Below are positions 32,460 through 41,157 of a stretch of 64,000 nucleotides of DNA, piece after piece. Numbering within the stretch: position 1 is the first letter of the stretch; every line of letters begins with the position of its first letter. Made by a program: the position numbers and the translations under genes. Below the pieces are notes generated by a model. That model ran no database searches. It was not told the DNA's origin and saw only the letters and a program-made list of their open reading frames with translations. Source of the DNA: Zhenpiania hominis (GTDB lineage Bacteria; Bacillota; Clostridia; Peptostreptococcales; Anaerovoracaceae); NCBI RefSeq assembly GCF_014333425.1, contig NZ_JACRYT010000017.1:1-64000 (forward strand), in the 5' to 3' direction.

Positions 32460-33233
32460 TTATGAGCGGAAAGGAAGCTTCATGTGATGATATTTCCGGT
32501 AGGGGGAAATCAATTTCGCAAGACCGCGGTTGTAAATTTTGAAGCCCCAAACTCCGGTCCAATGTTCCTTCCGTTTTGCTTTTACAGTCGTTTCGCGTAC
32601 AAAACCGCCGGCATAAATTGGATGCCGGGCTTTTACCGCGTGAATTAAATCGTTGTTGCAGGTAATCACATCGTGAAATACCGTTTCCGCCATGCCTACA
32701 TAACGTTCCTCGTGGGCGTCCGATCCTCCAAAAGTGGGGAGATCGTATTTTTCCGCCAGCTGTTTGGCCAGTTCGTTGGAACGGTCGGATTCGCATGTGT
32801 TGAATGTTTCGATAAAATCAAACCGTTCGATCAGCTCCATGTTCATCTTTTTAAAGTACATGGCGCTGGAACTTTTTACGCCGAAAGGGTGGGCAGGGCC
32901 AAGTATCCCGCCGAACCGGTGTACGATTTTAAGGAGACGCTTTAATGTCATACCGCGGACGTTTAAAATCGGAAGATATAAATTGTCGGGCATAATTACC
33001 AGAATATGTCCCGCGTCTTTCGTGTCGTACTCGACTCCGCGAATTACCACGAAATCTTTGTATTCCGGCCTGTGTCGGATATGATCCCAGGCGCGGCATC
33101 CCTTATAGGAATTATGATCCGAAATCATAAACCCGTCAAAGCCCTTGGCTTTCAAAAGCTCAACATAACGTTCCACCGATACTTTGGAGTCAATGGAACC
33201 TTCCTTCGTGTGACAGTGTAAATCAAACTTCAA
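32460..33233 (-). CDS. PHP-domain metal-dependent phosphoesterase
   Basis: A 257-residue protein with the polymerase/histidinol-phosphatase fold. The first motif HCHTKEGS (residues 6-13) and the SDHNSY motif are present, as is GGSDAHEE near residue 174. The family hydrolyses phosphoesters such as 3',5'-nucleoside bisphosphates or small nucleotides. It stands alone, convergent with the MBL hydrolase gene. The ribosome site (AAAGCTGG) is weak, so expression may be low. Confidence 0.82.
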   Translation of the reverse strand: MKFDLHCHTKEGSIDSKVSVERYVELLKAKGFDGFMISDHNSYKGCRAWDHIRHRPEYKDFVVIRGVEYDTKDAGHILVIMPDNLYLPILNVRGMTLKRLLKIVHRFGGILGPAHPFGVKSSSAMYFKKMNMELIERFDFIETFNTCESDRSNELAKQLAEKYDLPTFGGSDAHEERYVGMAETVFHDVITCNNDLIHAVKARHPIYAGGFVRETTVKAKRKEHWTGVWGFKIYNRGLAKLISPYRKYHHMKLPFRS

Positions 33234-33364
33234 TGTGCAACACCAGCTTTCTTTTTTTCACACTTTTAATATAAACCTATTTTCCCCGGAATTCAATTAA
33301 GAAGTTGTTAATTTTTTATAAAATTTTTGGAAAGGCTGGGAAGTGTTGAAAAATGGCGACAGAG

Positions 33365-33775
33365 TTATTCCAGCACGGAATCATCGATATATTCCGGTTC
33401 GCTTACTTCCAAGGTTAAAGTTTCTGTTCCCTGCGCAAAAGTCGAGAGATAAATAATATATCCAATCGAAGCCAGGAGAAAGAACAGTAACAGGATAAGG
33501 AACAAAATCCTGATTTTTTTTCTTTTGGCAATCTGACGGATATCCTTTTCTTCTAATTCATCCAACTGCTGCATGGCGACAGACTCGGGAGAACCGAAAT
33601 ATTCGACAAAATCCTCAAAACAGGAATCCGGGTGTGTATCAAGGTATTCCTCCAGATCCTGCTTAAGGGCGCACAAAAAATTCCTGTTTACAGAAATAAC
33701 AGGTTTTAAATAATTTTTTACTTCATCCAGATACTTCTGAAGTGGTGATGTTTCCTTCTTTTTCATAAATACCAT
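33365..33775 (-). CDS. HAAS-like signalling membrane protein of a PadR operon
   Basis: A 136-residue protein: a soluble N-terminal helical domain (about 1-80), in which FVEYFGSPESVAMQQL resembles the HAAS/DUF1700-type domain found beside PadR regulators, a basic KRKKIR stretch, one membrane helix (about 88-108), and a short extracellular acidic tail. I chose the ATG at 33775, since AAAGGATCAA precedes it and it follows the padR stop by 10 bases. It probably transmits a membrane state to the regulator, but this is inference from its neighbourhood. Confidence 0.65.
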   Translation of the reverse strand: MVFMKKKETSPLQKYLDEVKNYLKPVISVNRNFLCALKQDLEEYLDTHPDSCFEDFVEYFGSPESVAMQQLDELEEKDIRQIAKRKKIRILFLILLLFFLLASIGYIIYLSTFAQGTETLTLEVSEPEYIDDSVLE

Positions 33776-33785
33776 TTGATCCTTT

Positions 33786-34133
33786 TTATTTGTCTGATGG
33801 GAACAAAATTTCATTAATAACAGAAGTAAACTGGGAATACTGTTCCTTCAGCTTCTGCAAATGAATTCCCCCTGCCTCTGTGAGCGCATAGTAATTCCTT
33901 ACGCGGTTGCTTTCCGAAATTTCTTTCTTGCTCTCGTAGACAAATCCTTGCTGCTGCAGTCGATCCATTACCGTATATAAGAGCGGCATTTTATATACGC
34001 CACCGCTTCTCTTGTTTACTTCCTGCATAATCTGATAGGGATACATCGGCTGTTCGCTCAGCATTTGCAATACTAAGAGCGGAGTGGTGGCCCTTTTCAG
34101 ATACGCTTCAAATGTGTGTCCGGTATCAGGCAT
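33786..34133 (-). CDS. PadR-family transcriptional regulator
   Basis: A 115-residue winged-helix protein of PadR type. The LKRATTPLLVLQMLSEQPMYPYQIM stretch, shown here in part, gives helix 1 and the turn; YKMPLLYTVMDRLQQQGFV is the recognition helix, followed by the wing with NYYALTEAGG. The C-terminal dimer helix is short. It is divergent from the small membrane gene at 34311 and is followed by the HAAS-like gene. The ribosome site before the ATG is weak. It likely controls the ABC genes to the right and itself. Confidence 0.88.
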   Translation of the reverse strand: MPDTGHTFEAYLKRATTPLLVLQMLSEQPMYPYQIMQEVNKRSGGVYKMPLLYTVMDRLQQQGFVYESKKEISESNRVRNYYALTEAGGIHLQKLKEQYSQFTSVINEILFPSDK

Positions 34134-34180
34134 ATTCTTTTTTCGTGGCTGTGCTCCTTTAACTATTATTTTCTTCCTTG

Positions 34181-34209
34181 ATTTTATCCAAGAAAAATAA
34201 GGTTGTCAA
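34181..34209 (-). promoter_or_regulatory. SigA promoter of padR
   Basis: On the minus strand TTGACA (34209-34204) and TAAAAT (34186-34181) are separated by 17 bases. Confidence 0.8.
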
Positions 34210-34242
34210 TACAGCCCAATAAAATAAGATACATTTTAAAAG

Positions 34243-34267
34243 AATATATAGTATTGACATATATATT
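34243..34267. promoter_or_regulatory. Candidate PadR operator
   Basis: AATATATA (34243-34250) and TATATATT (34260-34267) form a perfect inverted repeat with a 9-base gap around the -35 box of the rightward promoter, a site where a bound PadR protein would repress. Confidence 0.55.
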
Positions 34268-34282
34268 TTGCAATTATATAAT
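34254..34282 (+). promoter_or_regulatory. Fully consensus SigA promoter of the ABC gene set
   Basis: TTGACA (34254-34259), a 17-base spacer and TATAAT (34277-34282) match the consensus exactly. Such a strong promoter implies tight control, in keeping with the PadR-type inverted repeat over its -35 box. Confidence 0.9.
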
Positions 34283-34310
34283 GAGTGAGGAATCAGGAAG
34301 GAGAATCTCT

Positions 34311-34481
34311 ATGAAAAAGGAACTGATCTTTTTAATTATATTAAACATCATTCTTTTGATTTGGACCATCGCGATTAATGTATTTGGAGAAGGAGCAAAA
34401 GCGGGATTTATGAGTGTGCTGACTTTGGATTTATGTGTCACAATTGCCGTATTAATACGGATACTCATAAAGAATAAGTAA
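34311..34481 (+). CDS. Small two-helix membrane protein
   Basis: A 56-residue hydrophobic protein with two membrane segments (about 4-24 and 33-52), separated by FGEGAKAG. I chose the ATG at 34311, since GGAAGGAG precedes it and the consensus promoter lies upstream; a longer frame upstream would read through that promoter. No known domain. First gene of a unit of membrane and ABC genes. Confidence 0.6.
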   Translation: MKKELIFLIILNIILLIWTIAINVFGEGAKAGFMSVLTLDLCVTIAVLIRILIKNK

Positions 34482-34512
34482 AGTATGTATTCAATAAAAG
34501 AGGGAAATTCAA

Positions 34513-35310
34513 ATGAATCGTTTTTTTATCAATCGTTTAATTCGCAGGAAGCTGTTTTTCCTGTCAATGGGAATCGGGACACTCTTGTGTGTTTTTCATG
34601 TGGTATGGGATGTGATTCTGCCGGGAAATCTTTACCGGGAAACCGTCTATACCAAATGGATCGAGGCGCTGTCCTCCTCTGAACTACAGTCCCTGTTTTT
34701 CATGTTATTGCCCATTTTGTCGGCCATGGCTATGGCGGAGCTTTATTTGGCTGATCAGAAAAGCGGGTATCTGAATGTTCTCGTTTCCAGAGCAGACAGG
34801 AGACGTTACTTTCGAAGCCTGTACATCTGCAATTTTGTGGCAGGTGGGCTATGTATCCTGATTCCGCTTGCGGTTAATCTGTACGCTTGCTTTCTGGTGT
34901 GCCCGGACAGAACACCGGATCTGCTGGCGGAAGGGACAAATGCGGTGAGTTATTACGGGCAGGATACTCTTTTCGCGGCGCTTTATTACACGCATCCGTT
35001 CCTGCACGTCTGCCTGTATCTGTTTTTAGGATTTCTTGCCGCGGGCATTTTCGCGTCTTTCGCGCTGGCTCTGAGTTTTTTTGTACCTTCCAGATTTCTG
35101 GTGTGGATTGGGCCGTACGCGATCAATTATCTGTATATCAGTCTGATGCTTGCTCTGACGGGCAAAGGGAATTACGCGCTGCTTTCTGTCTGTGTACAGC
35201 AGGGCAGCCAGGTGACGTTAAAACTGGCCTGCGGAGTGATTGGGCTGTGGCTGCTGGCCGTTTCCTGCCTGTACGGAATCGGGGTGAAAAAACGTGTGCC
35301 GATTGTGTGA
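34513..35310 (+). CDS. ABC-2-like membrane protein, first
   Basis: A 265-residue protein with about six membrane segments and an N-terminal cytoplasmic helix (RFFINRLIRRKLFFL) as in ABC-2 type permeases. No ATPase motif. It overlaps the next gene by 17 bases, so translation is coupled. With the two following membrane proteins it probably forms the membrane part served by the ATPase at 36721. Cargo unknown. Confidence 0.7.
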   Translation: MNRFFINRLIRRKLFFLSMGIGTLLCVFHVVWDVILPGNLYRETVYTKWIEALSSSELQSLFFMLLPILSAMAMAELYLADQKSGYLNVLVSRADRRRYFRSLYICNFVAGGLCILIPLAVNLYACFLVCPDRTPDLLAEGTNAVSYYGQDTLFAALYYTHPFLHVCLYLFLGFLAAGIFASFALALSFFVPSRFLVWIGPYAINYLYISLMLALTGKGNYALLSVCVQQGSQVTLKLACGVIGLWLLAVSCLYGIGVKKRVPIV

Positions 35311-35950
35311 TATTGGGAGATGGATCATTAAGGCGACTTGTAGGAATCACTGGATCAAAGGGGCGATGCTTTATTGCTTTCTGGGATTTTTTCTGGCAGG
35401 GGATGCGGAATCTGTCTGGATGGAGCAAGAGCTTTTTCGGGCTTTCTGGAGTTTTTCTCTGACGGTATCGACCGTACCGGCTCTTCTGTTTCTTTTAAAT
35501 ACAGTCTGGCAGATATACAGCAGTTCCGACCTTTTGATCCACGCGGGAAGGGAGCTTTATTTCCGAAGGTCTATAAAGTGGGTGCTTGGGATGAATGCGG
35601 GCTTCATTGCCTACTATGGAACCGGCGTGTATCTTTTGTCTGCCCTTTATTTCTCAGAAGGGGCATGGCAGAACCGGAAAGAAAGCCTGATTGTATGGCT
35701 GAGTGAAATGCTGCTGCTCTTCTTATTTTTCTGTATTATTTCGATTTTATTTCTGTTTCTGAGGACAAAGAATGTACAGCCGGCAGGGGCAATGGCGGTT
35801 GTTTTGATTCTCACTTATCTGTTCTGGAAAAAAATTGAGGTTTATGGAATGTTGATAAGTGATCTGTTTTTTTCCGCCCTGTCGCTTCTGTTTGTTGTCA
35901 TCATCTGGAGATGGCATGTCCGGGAGTCCTCCTTTATCAACTGGCGGTGA
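35294..35950 (+). CDS. Integral membrane protein of the ABC gene set, GTG start
   Basis: A 218-residue protein with five or six membrane segments and no motif I recognise. I take the GTG at 35294 as start, since GGGGTG lies 8 bases upstream; no ATG has a better site before the first membrane segment. The 17-base overlap with the previous gene suggests coupled translation. Likely a permease subunit. Confidence 0.6.
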   Translation: MCRLCDIGRWIIKATCRNHWIKGAMLYCFLGFFLAGDAESVWMEQELFRAFWSFSLTVSTVPALLFLLNTVWQIYSSSDLLIHAGRELYFRRSIKWVLGMNAGFIAYYGTGVYLLSALYFSEGAWQNRKESLIVWLSEMLLLFLFFCIISILFLFLRTKNVQPAGAMAVVLILTYLFWKKIEVYGMLISDLFFSALSLLFVVIIWRWHVRESSFINWR

Positions 35951-35954
35951 TCCG

Positions 35955-36719
35955 ATGAAAGAATTTTTGGTACTTTTAAAAAGAGATCTGCTGCTGATCA
36001 AGATGCATTGCAGGAAGAGAATGCTTATGGTCCTTTTTGTTTCCGCTGCGCTGAATCTGCTCTACTGCGTTATGGGTGAGCCGGAGCTTGTGCGGCGGAG
36101 CCTGATCGGTGTAGACGCGTTTTCCCTTGCGGAAAATCCTGGAATCTTTCCGGTACATTGGATCCTGCTGCAGCTTAGTGGAGTTTTTATTTTATATGAT
36201 TTTGTCCGTACGGATTTTTATGAACATGCCTGCGGTATTCTGGTCCGCCTGGAGAAAAGGAAGCGGTTCGGACAGAGCAAGTTCGCGGCAGGCATGTGTG
36301 TCTGTCTGGTGATGGCATTGCTGCATGGCTGTGTTTACGCGGGAACAGGTCTTTTGTGGACACAGATGGCAGAGGGGAAGAATGCGGGTCTGCGTATTTC
36401 CCTTTATCTGATGTCGAGCGTATTTCTTTTTATGGGGATGACGATAGCCTGCAGTATCTTTCAGACGGTTTGCCTGTGGCTGAATGAAGGAATTGGTGTG
36501 GCTGCGGCGATCTGTGTTTTATGTGCGGGAATGACAGGCGTTTCCCCCTGGTTTCCGGTAAATCAGGTTATGCCTGTTCGCAGCCGTATGCTGGATCTTT
36601 CCGGAGATGTCTGTTTCTGGCAGAGCGCGGCAGGATTCGGAGTTCTGCTGGCATGCTTGTTGGTGTGTATGTCGGTGTTTGTATCCACTGCGGATGTGTA
36701 TGGGAAGGAAGGTGAATGA
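35955..36719 (+). CDS. ABC-2-like membrane protein, second
   Basis: A 254-residue protein with about six membrane segments. It begins with a cytoplasmic helix KEFLVLLKRDLLLIKMH typical of ABC-2 permeases. I chose the ATG at 35955, four bases after the previous stop, with GGCGGTGAT upstream. One base separates its stop from the ATPase start, so it is the closest permease partner of that ATPase. Confidence 0.65.
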   Translation: MKEFLVLLKRDLLLIKMHCRKRMLMVLFVSAALNLLYCVMGEPELVRRSLIGVDAFSLAENPGIFPVHWILLQLSGVFILYDFVRTDFYEHACGILVRLEKRKRFGQSKFAAGMCVCLVMALLHGCVYAGTGLLWTQMAEGKNAGLRISLYLMSSVFLFMGMTIACSIFQTVCLWLNEGIGVAAAICVLCAGMTGVSPWFPVNQVMPVRSRMLDLSGDVCFWQSAAGFGVLLACLLVCMSVFVSTADVYGKEGE

Positions 36720-36720
36720 T

Positions 36721-37353
36721 ATGAGTTATATTGAGTTGAGAAATGTGAGCAAAACCATAAAAAAGAATCCGGTGTTAAAGAACGTGACATTGGAGCTGGA
36801 GCAACATAAAATTTATGGGATTCAGGGTGTTAACGGATCCGGGAAAACCATGCTGCTGCGGGCGATCAGCGGTTTAATGCGTACGGAAGGGAAGATCCGG
36901 ATTCAGGGCAGGGATCCGGTGACAAAGGGGCAGCCCCTTGACATCGGAGTGATGATTGAACTTCCCGGCTTTTTACGGGAGTTTACCGGAAAGGAAAATC
37001 TGGAGCTTCTGGCGCTGATCCAGAAAGGGATTACAGAACAAGACATTGTTTGGGCGTTGCGCAGTGTGGGACTGGATGAAACGGATAACCGGCGCTATGG
37101 GAAATATTCTCTGGGAATGAAACAGCGTCTGGGGATCGCCCAGGCTATTTTGGGAGTTCCGCAGCTGATTTTGCTGGATGAACCGACCAATGCCATCGAC
37201 GCCGGTGGAGTACAGCAGATAAAGGAATTGGTGACTGACTTGAAAAAACAGGGAAGCACCTTGATTTTGACAAGTCATGACCGGATGTTTTTAGAAGACC
37301 TTGCAGATGAAGTTATTACAATGGAAGGGGGACGTGTAATATGCCGGCAATAA
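36721..37353 (+). CDS. ABC transporter ATPase subunit
   Basis: A 210-residue ABC ATPase with Walker A GVNGSGKTM, a signature motif in the form YSLGMKQRLG (SLGMKQR, common in ABC-2 exporters such as bacteriocin-immunity systems) and Walker B LILLDEPTNAID. AGGAAGGTG precedes the ATG. It drives the membrane proteins at 34513-36719. The stop overlaps the next gene by 13 bases. Confidence 0.9.
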   Translation: MSYIELRNVSKTIKKNPVLKNVTLELEQHKIYGIQGVNGSGKTMLLRAISGLMRTEGKIRIQGRDPVTKGQPLDIGVMIELPGFLREFTGKENLELLALIQKGITEQDIVWALRSVGLDETDNRRYGKYSLGMKQRLGIAQAILGVPQLILLDEPTNAIDAGGVQQIKELVTDLKKQGSTLILTSHDRMFLEDLADEVITMEGGRVICRQ

Positions 37354-37877
37354 GAAGGCCAAAGTTTTGTTTGTGTATATCTCTGGCGGTTGTTTTGCTC
37401 CTGGGAAGCCTTTTTTCTATTTGCTATGATCGCGTTAACGACCCGAAGCGGGCCTTTCAAATCGAGAAAGAAACGATTTCTTTTGGAGAAGCGTTTGAAG
37501 TAAATGGATTTATCGTTGAAGTACAGAAACCGCGAATTCAAAAATATTATGACAAGGAGTATTCGGCAGACGTATACCGTTATACCATTCCTTTTACAGC
37601 GGAGAATCTGGAGGAAGAGAAACAAGACCTTTTTCCTGTTGAAAATCTGCAGATTGTATCGGCAGGGCGCGTATGGTACGGTTGGCCGGAGGACTCTTAT
37701 GAGAATAAAGAAAACCGGAAAACAAAATGGGGGACAGTGGAGCCAGGAGAAACGACAAAGGGAACCTGGGTGATCGATGTAGTGAAAGAAGATCTTCCGG
37801 ATGATCGGTATGAGAACTGGCAGCTCTGCTACTTGCAGGACGAAGGCCAGTATTTGTTTGAACTTCAATTTATCTGA
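37341..37877 (+). CDS. Membrane-anchored extracellular protein, Ig-like (DUF4352-type)
   Basis: A 178-residue protein with one N-terminal membrane helix (about 9-28) and a beta-rich extracellular domain in which FTAENLEEEKQ and a later GETTKGTWVID fit the DUF4352-like immunoglobulin fold. No lipobox is evident: the CYDRV cysteine lacks the required small residues before it. It may be a binding or modulating partner of the two flanking ABC systems. GAAGGGGGACG precedes the ATG. Confidence 0.6.
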   Translation: MPAIRRPKFCLCISLAVVLLLGSLFSICYDRVNDPKRAFQIEKETISFGEAFEVNGFIVEVQKPRIQKYYDKEYSADVYRYTIPFTAENLEEEKQDLFPVENLQIVSAGRVWYGWPEDSYENKENRKTKWGTVEPGETTKGTWVIDVVKEDLPDDRYENWQLCYLQDEGQYLFELQFI

Positions 37878-37890
37878 CCGGGAGGGAATA

Positions 37891-39534
37891 ATGAGACTAT
37901 ATAAAGAAACTTTCCGCCTTTTCCGGAAGGACAAATTTCTGTGGGCAGTACTTCTTGCCTACAATGTACTGAGTATGGCGAATATCGGTTACTGGGCGAA
38001 AGTGGATCTGGGAATTGGCAGTATGCTGGAGCATACCCGGATGATTCTGATGCTTTGTCCGCAGTTTTTGCTCCTGTATCTGATCCTCAGCTATGAGTTC
38101 TGTTCCAGACAGCACCGGGCCAATCTGGCGGAAACGCTGGTGGCAACGGGAGGGGGACGGGCGAACCAGCCTGCCATCGTCCAGCTGGCGGTTCTGACAA
38201 CCGTGTTGTTTATCAACTTTCTGGCGGTTACCGGCCTGAATTTATTCCTGACCAGCCTGTCTTTTACAGCCAGCCGGACAGTAGATGCAGGTCATATAGG
38301 CGCTGTCTATATTGTGAAGTGTATGTTCGTCAACGTGTTCCTCATCAGCCTCATCGGGGTACTGTTGGGGCTGGTGCTGTCAAAAATCCAAAAGAGGGTA
38401 GTCGGTTACGGAGTGATTATGGGAGTAGCGCTGGTCGTTTCCTATCTGCTCGAGGAAATTTCCATGATCGTCATGGTCCTTACGGATTACGCGGTCAATC
38501 TGTCCGATCTGCTGGACCTGTTCCAGATTATGCCAATAGGACTGAATTATCAGATTAACAGTGCCTTCGGCTTTCCGATTATGACTTATCGCGTCTGTCT
38601 GATTCTCTTCTGGTGTCTGGTAATGATCCTGATTCTTTTGGTGCGGGACAGCAAAAACAAACGGAGCATCAAGACTCTGATCGGGCTCGCCTGCTGTATT
38701 GCCGCTTTGATTGGATACGCGCTTCCCTCATCCCGCGTGGATATGAGTTTGAGCAGCAGCGGCTCTGTCATGGCAGACCAGCACTATTATGAAGTGGGGC
38801 AGTACCGGATTGGAGAGCGGGAAGGAGGCTTTGAGGTGGAGCGATATCGCATGGATTTGGATGTCCATCGGCTGCTGAAGGCGAAGGTTACCATGGATGT
38901 ATCCCGTTGTCGGAAGGAGTATCGATTTACTTTATCTCACAGCTATGAAGTGGAGCGGGTGACCGATGCCCAGGGGAAAGAGATGGCCTTTGATCGGGAT
39001 GGAGACGCTCTGCTGGTGGACAACCGAAGGGCGAACACCAAACGGATTACCGTGGAATATCATGGCGCCAATGAAGCCTATTACTCCAATTCCCAGGGCA
39101 TGAATCTGCACGGCAGCTTTCCGTATTATCCGATTTCCGGATACCGGCAGATCACAGAGGACGGACTTCTGATGAATCCGCTGTTTCTGGAGCAGGATGC
39201 GTGGTTTGAGATCCGGGTACATACGCCAAAGCAGGTGTATTCCAATCTGCGCCAGCAGGAGGACGGCAGCTGGACCGGAATGAGCAACGGTCCGACCCTT
39301 CTGAGCGGGCTGTATACCTCCACAGTAAAAAACGGAGTGGAAATTGTTTACGCGCCGCTTAGCGGGTGGAATGCGGATGCGCTGGATGCTGTGACAAAGG
39401 CGGTTCGAAAGGCGGGTTACCGGGACTGTAAGGTATTCATTACTCCAATTATGAATCGGGAAGACAGCGCGGTCAGTGAGGAACAGATTCTGACGCGCAA
39501 CTATTTTGAAGATGTATCCGAATTGGAAGTTTAG
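37891..39534 (+). CDS. ABC-2 permease with an M1-peptidase-like ectodomain
   Basis: A 547-residue protein. The first 290 residues hold six or seven membrane segments of an ABC-2 permease; the remaining part is a soluble beta-rich ectodomain that resembles the N-terminal domain of M1 aminopeptidases, with YYSNSQGMNLHGSFPYYPISG. No HExxH zinc motif is visible, so peptidase activity is absent. Related Firmicutes permeases are fused to a whole M1 peptidase; this one looks shortened. GGGAGGG precedes the ATG. It is followed after 17 bases by its likely ATPase. Confidence 0.72.
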   Translation: MRLYKETFRLFRKDKFLWAVLLAYNVLSMANIGYWAKVDLGIGSMLEHTRMILMLCPQFLLLYLILSYEFCSRQHRANLAETLVATGGGRANQPAIVQLAVLTTVLFINFLAVTGLNLFLTSLSFTASRTVDAGHIGAVYIVKCMFVNVFLISLIGVLLGLVLSKIQKRVVGYGVIMGVALVVSYLLEEISMIVMVLTDYAVNLSDLLDLFQIMPIGLNYQINSAFGFPIMTYRVCLILFWCLVMILILLVRDSKNKRSIKTLIGLACCIAALIGYALPSSRVDMSLSSSGSVMADQHYYEVGQYRIGEREGGFEVERYRMDLDVHRLLKAKVTMDVSRCRKEYRFTLSHSYEVERVTDAQGKEMAFDRDGDALLVDNRRANTKRITVEYHGANEAYYSNSQGMNLHGSFPYYPISGYRQITEDGLLMNPLFLEQDAWFEIRVHTPKQVYSNLRQQEDGSWTGMSNGPTLLSGLYTSTVKNGVEIVYAPLSGWNADALDAVTKAVRKAGYRDCKVFITPIMNREDSAVSEEQILTRNYFEDVSELEV

Positions 39535-39551
39535 GGGAAAAGGAGCGGAAT

Positions 39552-40394
39552 ATGCTGGAACTTAAAAAGGTAACGAAACGATTTAAAAAGAACTGCGCGG
39601 TAGATCAGCTGTCCGCGTCCCTTCAGCCGGGGGTCTACGGGCTGCTGGGACCTAACGGGGCGGGCAAGACGACGCTGATCCGCTGCCTGACCAATTTATA
39701 CCGTTTTCAGGGAGAGATTCTCTGGAAGGGGCGCAGCATTCGGAAAAACACGGATTACCTGGATCGTATCGGCTATCTGCCTCAGAAGTTCGGGGCCTAC
39801 CAGGAACTGACCGTGGAAGAAATGCTGCGGTATTTTTGCGTACTGAAACGGATAGAAAAGAAGGAATGGAGCAGAGAAAGCGAACGGGTTCTGGAAGCGG
39901 TCAACCTTACGGAAGCGGCGGAAAAGAAGGTCCGCCATCTGTCCGGCGGCATGCTCCGCCGTCTCGGCATTGCCCAGACACTGCTGGGAAAGCCGGAGGT
40001 TCTGATCTTTGACGAGCCTACGGCCGGTCTGGATCCGGAAGAGCGGCTGCGGTTTAAGATGCTGATTTCCTCTCTGTCCAGGGAGCGGATTATTCTCATT
40101 TCCACCCATATTGTGGAGGATGTAGACGCCCTCTGTGACCGGATTCTGATTATGGACGCGGGTCGGATCGTGTTTTCTGGAACCGCGGGGGAACTGAAAG
40201 CCCAGGCGGAAGGAAAAACTTTTGAATGTACGGAACTCGAACAGAAAAAGCTGACAGGAAGATTTTATATGGAACGACAGTTTGAACAGGAGAACGCGGT
40301 ACATTACCGGCTGGTGGCAGAGGAACCGCAGGTCTGCCGGAAAGTGGAACCGAGAATCGAGGATGGGTATATATGCGTACTGGAACACATTTAA
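39552..40394 (+). CDS. ABC transporter ATPase subunit, second set
   Basis: A 280-residue ABC ATPase of the exporter type, with Walker A GPNGAGKTT, signature LSGGMLRRLG and Walker B VLIFDEPTAGLD. The last 60 residues form an accessory C-terminal domain. AAAAGGAG precedes the ATG. It overlaps the following membrane gene by 22 bases. With the neighbours at 37891 and 40373 it forms a second exporter next to the first, under the same upstream PadR promoter by inference. Confidence 0.9.
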   Translation: MLELKKVTKRFKKNCAVDQLSASLQPGVYGLLGPNGAGKTTLIRCLTNLYRFQGEILWKGRSIRKNTDYLDRIGYLPQKFGAYQELTVEEMLRYFCVLKRIEKKEWSRESERVLEAVNLTEAAEKKVRHLSGGMLRRLGIAQTLLGKPEVLIFDEPTAGLDPEERLRFKMLISSLSRERIILISTHIVEDVDALCDRILIMDAGRIVFSGTAGELKAQAEGKTFECTELEQKKLTGRFYMERQFEQENAVHYRLVAEEPQVCRKVEPRIEDGYICVLEHI

Positions 40395-41035
40395 CGCGGG
40401 AATTCCGGCTGTTTCTCTTTCAGCTCCGGGATGTAAAAAAGTTGCTCCTGATACCGGGAGTGTTTCTGATTCTTCTGATTCCGCTGCTGCTCTTTCTGAC
40501 AATGAAAAAATACGAGGATCTGTCCTACGCGGAAGAATATCTGGAACTTCTGGCGCAGTATCTGATGCCGGTACTGTCTGTCTGGGGACCGGGATTTGCC
40601 TTTGTAAATCTCATTGAAAGCGAAGGTGAGGAGGTTCATTACGTGAACCACCGCATGAAGGACAGTCAGATGCTCCTCTGGCTGGGACTGTATCTGGTAT
40701 TTTTGGCCCTGTGGTTTGGAATTGCGGGTATCTGGCTGGAAGGGGTCTGGATGGAATACCTGCGTCAGGTAATCAGCTGCTGTTTTTACACGGGACTGCT
40801 TTACTGCGTCATGTACTGGGGCGGCTCCATGACACTGGCTTTTCTGGCAGTGGCGCTGTACTGGATGGCGTCGCTGTTCGCTCATCAGATTCCCCTGGAT
40901 ATACTGAACTGCTATGATCCACGATCCATGACAGCAGAGCTTTTGGAAGAAAAATACATCTATCTTATGCTGGCCGCGGCTGTGCTGTACGTCTTTGGTC
41001 TTATTGGAAACAGGCAGAAACAGCAGTTTCATTAA
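40373..41035 (+). CDS. Membrane protein of the second ABC set
   Basis: A 220-residue protein with about six membrane segments, no recognised motif, and a basic N-terminal part (TREFRLFLFQLRDVKKLL). The start lies within the end of the ATPase gene. GAGGATGG is the likely ribosome site. It ends this gene set; no clear terminator is seen in the 120 bases that follow. Confidence 0.65.
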   Translation: MRTGTHLTREFRLFLFQLRDVKKLLLIPGVFLILLIPLLLFLTMKKYEDLSYAEEYLELLAQYLMPVLSVWGPGFAFVNLIESEGEEVHYVNHRMKDSQMLLWLGLYLVFLALWFGIAGIWLEGVWMEYLRQVISCCFYTGLLYCVMYWGGSMTLAFLAVALYWMASLFAHQIPLDILNCYDPRSMTAELLEEKYIYLMLAAAVLYVFGLIGNRQKQQFH

Positions 41036-41157
41036 CTCTGTGATAGGGGGATATTTAAGGAAAGATTAAGCACCTAATAAGAAAATGTTTCAATCTGATT
41101 GAGTGGATGATGGTAAAATAATCATACAGATAAAGAAGGAAAGGTGTGTATTCTGTT

